Assembly (NCBI GenBank): GCA_964544765.1
Contig: CAZJDM010000022.1
Span: 1-40,744, forward strand
Length of the DNA stretch: 40,744 nt
Reading direction: 5' to 3'
Source of the DNA: CAZJDM01 sp964544765
GTDB taxonomy: Bacteria; Bdellovibrionota_B; Oligoflexia; CAYFLR01
Below are positions 34,704-40,744 of this stretch, one piece after another. The notes below the pieces were generated by a model, which was not told where the DNA came from, did no database searches, and saw only the letters and a program-made list of their open reading frames with translations. Each line of letters opens with the position of its first letter. Position 1 is the first letter of the stretch. The position numbers were made by a program, and so were the translations under genes.

Positions 34704-36917
34704 ATGCTTTACCACATTGGAAAAAGAAAAGAAAAAATCGAAATAGGTGATAACTCCTTTCAAATAGCCCGGACTACGGGGGGAGTCCTTGAAGTGTGGG
34801 GTGAAAATACTAATGAACTGGCGGCAGGCATGGGCTATGCGCACGCTAATGATCGAATGATGCAAATGTTCTTCACACGTATAATTGGCCAAGGACGATT
34901 GGCCGAATGCATCAAAGCAACTGAAGACACAGTTAAAACTGACATTTTTATGAGACAAATGGGCTTCGCGGAGGATGTTAATAACGATGCCTCTAACGTA
35001 TCCGGCGATGTTTTAGAATACATGAATAGTTATCTAAGAGGTTTTAACGCCCACCTGGTACTTCATGGCCCACCCTTAACCTGTAAATTATTAGATTACA
35101 AACCTGAGTTATGGAAAATAGAGGACACTCTTTTAACCATTAAATTAATTGGATATGAAGGACTGGCCAGCGTTCAATCGTCTATCCAAAAACTAATTAT
35201 CCAAGCCCTTCAAGGCGGCACAGAGTTATCAATCTTAAAAAAAGTTTTTGAACCACACTTAGATGAACTTTCTGATGACATTGTTGATGTAATACAAAAT
35301 ATAAAACTTAACAGACCAACTATACCTGCCAACACGCCATTTACAGACATTCTTCCCCGCATGGAGGCCAGTAATAACTGGGCCATATCCGGTAAAAAAA
35401 CCAAAAGTGGATTACCTATATTCTGTTGCGATCCTCATATGGAGGTCAATCGATTGCCCTCGATTTTTTCTGAGATAATTTTACATACTCCCGATAATTA
35501 TTGGAAAGGAATAAATATACCGGGAATCCCTGGCATTATTAAAGGAAAAAACAAAGATATCTCCTACGGATTTACCTATGGATACATGGATATGATCGAT
35601 TATTTTATCGAAGATTGTAAAGAAGGTTTTTATCGTAAAAATGATCAATGGTTAGCCTTTCAAGAACGTCAGGAAATAATCAAAAGAAAAGGAAAACCTT
35701 CTCTCGTTGTTAATATATACGAAAATGAACACGGAGTTTTAGAAAATGATGTAACCCAAAAAACACCACCCAACGGATTTCTATTAACTAAAGCCTGGTC
35801 GGCTCATAAAAACGGAGCATCACCTTCTTTAAAAGCATTATTTAAACTGTTAAATACTGATAATGCTTTAACCGCGGCTAATATTCTTAGGGAAGTACCC
35901 ATATCAGGAAATTGGATCATAGCTGACACTCGCAATCACATCGTACTTCAACAATCCGGTTTACTACCTAAAAGAAAGAATTCAGGGCTTTATCCACTCC
36001 CGGGATGGATTTCATCTAACGATTGGGACGGATTTCATTCCGGTGATCAATTAACCAGAATAACTGATCCTGATTCCGGTATCTTAGCGACAGCCAACAA
36101 TGATGTAAACCAATCAGGAAAACCATTATCCATCAATTTAGCTATGGCGCCTTATCGGGCAAACCGTATCCAACAATTGCTAAAAGCCAAAGATATCTTG
36201 GATATAGAGGATATGAAAACCATCCAAAGGGACGTATATTCTCTACAGGCAGCATTATATATGAAATGGTTACGACCCTTAATACCTAGAACCGATGCTG
36301 GTGATATTTTAGCTACTTGGGACCTTTGTTATGACAAAAATTCTAAGGGAGCGGTATTATTTGAAAAGTTTTACGATCAATTTAGAACCGAAATATTTGG
36401 GAAACGAATCTTTGGGCTAGAAGCATGGGAAAAGATCCATAAAGATACGGGGGTTCTTACCCATTATTATGACTTTTACGATCGTGTTTTATTATCCAAT
36501 GATCTTTCTTGGTTAGGCATCTCCGATAAGAACGAATTAGCCAGCTCTATCTTGGAAAAAATATTGGGAGAAAATGGGCCATATAATGATAATAGACTAA
36601 CCAAACTTAAAAAGTGGGGAAATTATTGCACTTTCTCGATGGACAATATGTTCTTTCAGGGCCGTTTTCCTAAATTCTGGGGATTTGATCATGGTCCTAT
36701 CTCCTTGGAAGGAAACCGAAGTACCATCGTGCAAGGAGGAACCTACCACAATAACAAACGATTTCGAGCATACTGGCCCACTTATCGAGCTATTTCTGAC
36801 TTAAACGACAACAAGATTCATACTGTACTAGCTGGAGGTCAATCTGAATCCAGATTATCCCCTTATTATACATCTGACATAAAAAACTGGATAAATTACC
36901 ACTATAAAGAATTGTAA
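34704..36917 (+). CDS. Penicillin acylase family (Ntn-hydrolase) protein without an evident signal peptide
   Basis: The family cleaves amide bonds of acylated compounds (penicillins, acyl-homoserine lactones and others) after self-processing. The 737 residues contain the alpha-chain landmark GMGYAHANDRMMQM and the predicted beta-chain start at S223 in EASNNWAISGKKT, followed by PIFCCDPHME. Further downstream are GIPGIIKGKNKDISYGFTYG and the Asn region TANNDVNQSG. Characterised members are periplasmic, but the N-terminus here (MLYHIGKRKEKIEIG) is not a signal peptide, and stops upstream prevent extension. The real substrate is unknown. Confidence 0.88.
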   Translation: MLYHIGKRKEKIEIGDNSFQIARTTGGVLEVWGENTNELAAGMGYAHANDRMMQMFFTRIIGQGRLAECIKATEDTVKTDIFMRQMGFAEDVNNDASNVSGDVLEYMNSYLRGFNAHLVLHGPPLTCKLLDYKPELWKIEDTLLTIKLIGYEGLASVQSSIQKLIIQALQGGTELSILKKVFEPHLDELSDDIVDVIQNIKLNRPTIPANTPFTDILPRMEASNNWAISGKKTKSGLPIFCCDPHMEVNRLPSIFSEIILHTPDNYWKGINIPGIPGIIKGKNKDISYGFTYGYMDMIDYFIEDCKEGFYRKNDQWLAFQERQEIIKRKGKPSLVVNIYENEHGVLENDVTQKTPPNGFLLTKAWSAHKNGASPSLKALFKLLNTDNALTAANILREVPISGNWIIADTRNHIVLQQSGLLPKRKNSGLYPLPGWISSNDWDGFHSGDQLTRITDPDSGILATANNDVNQSGKPLSINLAMAPYRANRIQQLLKAKDILDIEDMKTIQRDVYSLQAALYMKWLRPLIPRTDAGDILATWDLCYDKNSKGAVLFEKFYDQFRTEIFGKRIFGLEAWEKIHKDTGVLTHYYDFYDRVLLSNDLSWLGISDKNELASSILEKILGENGPYNDNRLTKLKKWGNYCTFSMDNMFFQGRFPKFWGFDHGPISLEGNRSTIVQGGTYHNNKRFRAYWPTYRAISDLNDNKIHTVLAGGQSESRLSPYYTSDIKNWINYHYKEL

Positions 36918-37032
36918 TTTCAATTATTTAACCCCTAATCAAGCTTTATACTCAAGCTAAAATCTCAATCATCCGATAAATAATATTAGAAATGCTTTTT
37001 GTGTTTCTAAATCAACTTTTACGGAGAATATT

Positions 37033-38214
37033 ATGTTACGTTTTACAATAATTATAAGTATTTTATTAACGCTGGTAACAGCAGCTTGCGACGATGTACC
37101 TCCTTATAAGCCCAATCCATACGGTACAAAGCCTGGAAATGCTAGTGGCAATAGACTACAAGGCTCTGATAGATTTAACAATCTAAATCTTGGAAGTATA
37201 CCTACTCCAGCTCAAAGGCAAACTCAAGAAACAGGCATCGAATGTACCAAAAAGGACCTTGGTTTTCAGGTAGTTTTTGCCAGAGAACAAAATGGGCGGC
37301 ATACAATACCTTATGAATTTAAAAGAACCTGTACCAATATTGAATCGGTAGATATAAGTATTGAAGGCGCTGGTGAGGCTTATTGCCGATCTCCCCGACC
37401 CAATGAAAAAGGTTATCTACCCTACAAAGCCAGAACCGATATGAACAGTGATTATTCTTGCGAAGTTACTAATACTACAACTTCCAATAGCTATTGGATG
37501 ATTAAGGGTAAAGTGTGTTTAAAAGACAAAACAACAACAACAACAACAACAACAACTGAAACAGGCGTTACCGATCCCTCAACCACTCAGCAGGATAACG
37601 GCGGAGAGGCTGAAGTAGTTGAAGTAGCAACAGCAAACACTGGTACCACCGGCACCTGTAAAACTTTTATTAAAGATGATATTCTAATCTTTAACACTAC
37701 TCAACTTAAAAGAGAATGTCAAAAAGCTTGCTTAGAACTAACTACTAGCATCGAAGAAAAAGCGGCTAAAACAGAGTCTCTTGCAAGAATTGCAACTACG
37801 GCAGGACACTTGATTACTGAAATTTCAAACATAATTTATAATTCTGATAAATGTATAGCCTCCAGAAGAAAACCTAGTAACCAAGAAAATGGTACTAAAC
37901 CAGGTACTAATCAGGGACGACAAACCGCAAGATTAGTCAATTTAGACGGTGATTCCGAATCTGATGATCCTTGTAGCGGTGCTAAGATGGCAGACTTTAT
38001 AGGAACAGCTGTTATAGCAGCTGGACAAGTTATGCAAACTCTTTTCTGTTCGAAAGCTTCTAGATGGCACCATCAATCAGCCGATTATGGCTGTTATGAA
38101 CCTGGTGTTGATGTTAAATGTGGAGAAGCAAACGACGCTAAGAATCAATTCTGTGGTAATACTATTTCTTCACCTTTCGGTAATAATGCACCCTCAAGAA
38201 CCTTCAAACGATAA
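37033..38214 (+). CDS. Cys-rich lipoprotein with a poly-threonine tract
   Basis: The 393-residue protein has a signal peptide ending TAAC (lipidated C19). The mature part has a Pro/Asn-rich linker, two Cys-containing regions and a tract of nine Thr (167-175). A helical region LTTSIEEKAAKTESLARIAT follows, with several further Cys pairs. No family is recognised. ACGGAG before the ATG is a good ribosome binding site. A TTAGAAA/TTTCTAA inverted repeat (36986-37010) sits in the leader. Likely outer-membrane or periplasmic; function unknown. Confidence 0.78.
   Translation: MLRFTIIISILLTLVTAACDDVPPYKPNPYGTKPGNASGNRLQGSDRFNNLNLGSIPTPAQRQTQETGIECTKKDLGFQVVFAREQNGRHTIPYEFKRTCTNIESVDISIEGAGEAYCRSPRPNEKGYLPYKARTDMNSDYSCEVTNTTTSNSYWMIKGKVCLKDKTTTTTTTTTETGVTDPSTTQQDNGGEAEVVEVATANTGTTGTCKTFIKDDILIFNTTQLKRECQKACLELTTSIEEKAAKTESLARIATTAGHLITEISNIIYNSDKCIASRRKPSNQENGTKPGTNQGRQTARLVNLDGDSESDDPCSGAKMADFIGTAVIAAGQVMQTLFCSKASRWHHQSADYGCYEPGVDVKCGEANDAKNQFCGNTISSPFGNNAPSRTFKR
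37531..37557 (+). repeat. ACA trinucleotide repeat encoding poly-Thr
   Basis: Eight perfect ACA codons followed by ACT encode Thr167-Thr175 of the Cys-rich lipoprotein. Single-codon slippage would keep the frame. Confidence 0.95.
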
Positions 38215-38259
38215 GATAATCTATAGCGTAACCAAATTATTAGAATAAAAGGACCTAGT

Positions 38260-38313
38260 CTCCAACCAATTCTCATGATAAAATATATTTTAGTTTTATT
38301 GAATTGGTTGGAG
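38260..38313 (+). promoter_or_regulatory. 13-bp perfect inverted repeat that includes the response-regulator ribosome binding site
   Basis: CTCCAACCAATTC (38260-38272) and GAATTGGTTGGAG (38301-38313) are exact reverse complements with a 28-nt AT-rich loop. The terminal GGAG of the right arm is the Shine-Dalgarno sequence of the downstream TTG start (38321). In RNA the hairpin would hide the ribosome binding site. As DNA it could be an operator for autoregulation. Confidence 0.7.
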
Positions 38314-38320
38314 TACTTAG

Positions 38321-39073
38321 TTGAATAATTCCGATTTTCTAATCTTAATAGCCGAAGACGACAAAGACCTAAGCGCCTTATTACGCAAGATATTAACCGA
38401 CGCTGGATATAACACTATAATAGCTCACGATGGACAAGAAGCCACCCAAATTTTGAAAAAACAAGTTCCTCATCTGGTACTACTAGATGTTCAGATGCCC
38501 TCTTTAGACGGATACCATATAATAGAATGGATCCGCTCCCATCAAGTAATATCTGATATCATAGTTATTATGATGACCATGTTGAAGCAAGAAAAGGACA
38601 TTATTTCTTTTCTCAATCTGGGAGCGGATGATTATATTGTAAAACCGGTCCCCATAGCGACCCTACTTAAAAAGTTAAAAAATCAACTGCAACAAAAAAG
38701 ACAAAGAATTACTAAAACTATTAAATTAGAAACTTTAAAAACCCTAGAAACTACCCAAAAACCGGACACTAAGCACAGCCAGTCTCAACATACCAATGAA
38801 CTCAAGAGCAACATTCTATACCCAGCTAATTTGACTGCTATAGGGGAGAATGGTTTAGTTTTTCAATCCAAGGCTCAGTTTCCTAAAAGGGTCCCCATCA
38901 CTCTGGAAATCAGATCTCAAAATCAAATATATCGATATCCCCAGAGCCAAGTAGAAGACTCCAGCTTGGAATTAAACTCTAATCAAGATTTTAGTACCAC
39001 CATACGTTTTTTGGATCCCCAAATGAATTATTTTATCACCGGTCAAAATTTTAAAAAAATACGGAGCATATAG
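38321..39073 (+). CDS. Response regulator with receiver and PilZ-like C-terminal domain
   Basis: Residues 6-125 form a receiver domain: acidic pair E12/D13, phospho-acceptor D56 (LLDVQMP), T86 and K108 (IVKP). After a Lys/Thr/Gln-rich linker (about 126-160), the C-terminal part (ANLTAIGENGLVFQSKAQFPKRVPITLEI) looks like a degenerate PilZ fold. Receiver-PilZ proteins are common in myxobacteria. No RxxxR c-di-GMP motif is evident. The start is TTG with GGAG 8 nt upstream. The stop overlaps the next start by one base. No histidine kinase is nearby. Confidence 0.85.
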   Translation: MNNSDFLILIAEDDKDLSALLRKILTDAGYNTIIAHDGQEATQILKKQVPHLVLLDVQMPSLDGYHIIEWIRSHQVISDIIVIMMTMLKQEKDIISFLNLGADDYIVKPVPIATLLKKLKNQLQQKRQRITKTIKLETLKTLETTQKPDTKHSQSQHTNELKSNILYPANLTAIGENGLVFQSKAQFPKRVPITLEIRSQNQIYRYPQSQVEDSSLELNSNQDFSTTIRFLDPQMNYFITGQNFKKIRSI

Positions 39074-39867
39074 TGATAGCTTTCTATTCTGACATAAACA
39101 AAGGATTTACTCGCTATTTACATCAATTTATCGATAAACTCACTAGTATGCCTATCTCTTCTATTACCTCTATTACTTCTATGACTATGACTATGACTAT
39201 GACTATGACTTCTAATGATGAGAAAAAATTAACCAATAAAGACTTCTTAAAGAAACTGTCCTTATTAGTAATGGAAATGGATTTTCCTTCTAAACTCACC
39301 GTTACTCTGATACCTGAAATCGAAAAACTATACCCCAAACTAACTGTTCTAATAGTGGCCCCACAAGACAGTTCTTTGATATATGGTCAATCACATCATC
39401 AAAAAGGTAACACACACTACTTCCCTCAGCCCTTTGATGAACTTCTATTTTATCAAAAGCTACGTCAAACCATACCATTGGACCTTTACGACAGAGAACT
39501 GCAAAAAGGGGTCGTAAAGCCTTTTATCTCCCAAATTAAACCCAAAAATCTATACTTAGTTATTGATGCTCCAATATTAGAAATTAACGAAAATCAAATT
39601 ACTATGCTGTGTTCAGGCTCACTTACTAAAAATACTACTACTACACTATACAGTGACCTATTTAAATTTAAGGGAAATACATCTCCCTCAATAAAAATAA
39701 GGATTGATGAAGTTATCAAGAGAAACAAGCAAGAAGCTAAGGAAGATCCTTTGAAAAGCAATCACCACCTATCTACCGAAAAATTTCCTTACATCTTATC
39801 TTGTTCAATTGTTTATAATTCTTTTGAAGAAAAGATGACAGTTCGCCGATGGATATACTCCCAATAG
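39073..39867 (+). CDS. Unknown protein coupled to the response regulator, possibly a degenerate receiver-PilZ paralogue
   Basis: The 264-residue protein starts at GTG overlapping the previous stop by 1 nt. The first half alternates hydrophobic strands (LTVLIVAPQDSS) and ends in FPQPFDELLFYQKLRQTIP, reminiscent of a receiver's last strand and helix without the phosphorylation residues. The second half (LYLVIDAPILEINENQITML, SPSIKIRIDEVI) could be PilZ-like. Both similarities are weak. A Met-Thr repeat lies at residues 36-46. Probably acts with the preceding regulator. Confidence 0.7.
   Translation: MIAFYSDINKGFTRYLHQFIDKLTSMPISSITSITSMTMTMTMTMTSNDEKKLTNKDFLKKLSLLVMEMDFPSKLTVTLIPEIEKLYPKLTVLIVAPQDSSLIYGQSHHQKGNTHYFPQPFDELLFYQKLRQTIPLDLYDRELQKGVVKPFISQIKPKNLYLVIDAPILEINENQITMLCSGSLTKNTTTTLYSDLFKFKGNTSPSIKIRIDEVIKRNKQEAKEDPLKSNHHLSTEKFPYILSCSIVYNSFEEKMTVRRWIYSQ
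39179..39208 (+). repeat. 6-bp perfect tandem repeat in the regulator-coupled gene
   Basis: Five perfect copies of CTATGA encode alternating Met and Thr. Flanking codons (ACCTCTATT, ACTTCTATG) look like older degenerate copies. Hexamer slippage preserves the reading frame. Confidence 0.95.
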
Positions 39868-39918
39868 TTACTCATAATGTTAAAGAAATCTATTTAGCTA
39901 AAGGCTAATGGCTGAAAG

Positions 39919-40512
39919 CTATTTATTAATGAATTCAGTACGTCGATTCTTGGCCCAAGCTACTTCGTTATGTCCCGGATCAACAGGTTTTTCTTCTCCG
40001 TAGCTGATAATAGATATTCTATCAGAAGATACTCCTTGATTAACAAGAAACATCTTGGTCGAATGAGCTCTTCTTTCACCCAAAGCTAAATTATATTGAT
40101 TGCTACCTCGCTCATCGCAATGACCTTCTATGGTAAAGGTAGCATTCATGTTAGTTTTTAGCCACTCAGCTTTACCTCGAAGGTTTTCTTGGGAATCCAT
40201 ATTCAAGGAATAGTCATCAAAGGCGAAATAACAAGGAGTCCTATCCATATCAGAAACTCCAGCAGCTTGTTGTGATACTTCCTGTTGAACTTCGGAAAGT
40301 TGTTCATTTTGCTCTACGGCCATCTGATTATCCATATTCTCTTGATCGAACTGTCCTAAATTATTCTCTTGGTCCAATTCTTGTTGCATGCCTTCTTCAT
40401 CCATCTGATCTTCAACGGGTAAAGGCTCCTCTTCATCCTCGACCCCGGCACATCCCACTAAACCAACTACAAGGGATAAAGCCAACAACCAATACAAAGA
40501 TAGTTTCTTCAT
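39919..40512 (-). CDS. pal: Peptidoglycan-associated lipoprotein (Pal/OmpA-like)
   Basis: The 197-residue outer-membrane lipoprotein has a signal peptide ending LVGC (C21). A long Glu/Gln/Asp/Asn-rich linker follows (22-85), then an OmpA-type peptidoglycan-binding domain: CYFAFDDYSL, TIEGHCDERGSNQYNLALGERRA, SDRISIISYGEEKPVDPGHNEVAWAKNRR. It anchors the outer membrane to peptidoglycan, classically with Tol proteins, which are not in this window. CAGGAGGAAGG gives an excellent ribosome binding site. The linker is longer and lower in complexity than in E. coli Pal. Confidence 0.93.
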   Translation of the reverse strand: MKKLSLYWLLALSLVVGLVGCAGVEDEEEPLPVEDQMDEEGMQQELDQENNLGQFDQENMDNQMAVEQNEQLSEVQQEVSQQAAGVSDMDRTPCYFAFDDYSLNMDSQENLRGKAEWLKTNMNATFTIEGHCDERGSNQYNLALGERRAHSTKMFLVNQGVSSDRISIISYGEEKPVDPGHNEVAWAKNRRTEFINK

Positions 40513-40584
40513 ATACCTTCCTCCTGAAATAAGAAAGCATTTAACCTAAAATAAAATGACATTAATATTAAGTATAACTTTTTT

Positions 40585-40613
40585 TTGCATTTTTTTCAAA
40601 GGTTTGATATAAA
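40585..40613 (+). promoter_or_regulatory. Sigma-70-like promoter
   Basis: TTGCAT (40585-40590) and TATAAA (40608-40613) are separated by exactly 17 bp and face the partial gene starting at 40650. This is the best-matching promoter seen in the window. Confidence 0.55.
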
Positions 40614-40649
40614 AATTTGTGGTTTTTTAATTTTTTTCTGGAGATCGAA

Positions 40650-40744
40650 GTGAGCAATCTAACAAATGAATCCCTTAAAAATACTAAAATATGGAAAAAT
40701 TTATCACCTCAGGCTAAAAATGTAATTCTTGAGCTAGGTTACGA
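40650..40744 (+). CDS. N-terminal start of an unknown protein (3' end outside window)
   Basis: GTG at 40650 is preceded by CTGGAG at a suitable distance and by a sigma-70-like promoter. The frame stays open to the window edge and encodes MSNLTNESLKNTKIW, then KNLSPQAKNVILELGY. A nearby ATG in another frame closes quickly. No family can be called from about 31 residues. Confidence 0.55.
   Translation, partial: MSNLTNESLKNTKIWKNLSPQAKNVILELGY

Overview
The window is AT-rich DNA from a Gram-negative bacterium. A Pal/OmpA lipoprotein and many signal-II (lipobox) proteins imply an outer membrane. The mix of a stand-alone response regulator with a PilZ-like tail, AddAB recombination nuclease, NfnAB-type ferredoxin:NADP oxidoreductase and numerous Cys-rich lipoproteins resembles low-GC members of the former Deltaproteobacteria (Myxococcota/Bradymonadia/Bdellovibrionota side). 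That placement is inference only. No rRNA, tRNA, CRISPR array, transposase or phage gene was recognised.

Layout. 1-1.8 kb: tail of an unknown gene, a flavodoxin-fold reductase and an EamA transporter. 1.8-2.5 kb (minus): two small unknown genes that overlap, the second only 43 codons. 2.6-4.5 kb: thrS. 4.8-6.6 kb: a four-Ig-repeat lipoprotein. 6.6-9.0 kb (minus): nfnA and nfnB/gltA. 9.2-11.9 kb (minus): an LRR lipoprotein and two unknown proteins. 12.1-14.9 kb: uvrA. 15.0-17.8 kb (minus): a Cys-rich exported protein and a large lipoprotein with calcium-loop motifs. 18.3-25.2 kb: addB-addA, overlapping by 4 nt. 25.2-31.8 kb: a folate island made of folC (minus), a PTPS-III-like gene, folP and folK (plus), then pabC, pabB and pabA (minus). 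32.0-34.6 kb: a stand-alone E2-type acyltransferase, a Sel1-repeat gene remnant, a DUF1207-like protein and birA. 34.7-38.2 kb: a penicillin-acylase-family hydrolase and a Cys-rich lipoprotein. 38.3-39.9 kb: a response regulator and a probable degenerate partner. 39.9-40.7 kb: pal and the start of another gene.

How the genes work together. The folate island carries the pterin branch (PTPS-III, folP, folK), the pABA branch (pabA, pabB, pabC) and folC. It has no folB. The PTPS-like protein carries the Cys-Glu active-site pair known to replace FolB, so the island probably makes folate by the PTPS-III bypass. uvrA and addAB supply DNA repair. nfnAB balances NADH, NADPH and ferredoxin.

The most unusual property of the window is its short tandem repeats. 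(i) Many conserved enzymes carry in-frame repeats with units of 3, 6, 12, 15 or 18 bp at loops or domain linkers (ThrRS, NfnB, DHPS, AddA three times, AddB, FolC), and PabC carries an Asn-rich tract of similar kind. (ii) Repeats of about 9-20 bp fill several 5' leaders and intergenic gaps, sometimes containing the neighbouring stop or start codon (folP/folK, nfnA/nfnB). (iii) A 29-bp sequence forms a perfect inverted pair in one promoter region and recurs, slightly diverged, inside the pabC reading frame. This looks like a REPIN- or palindromic-element-like dispersed repeat that can insert in frame.
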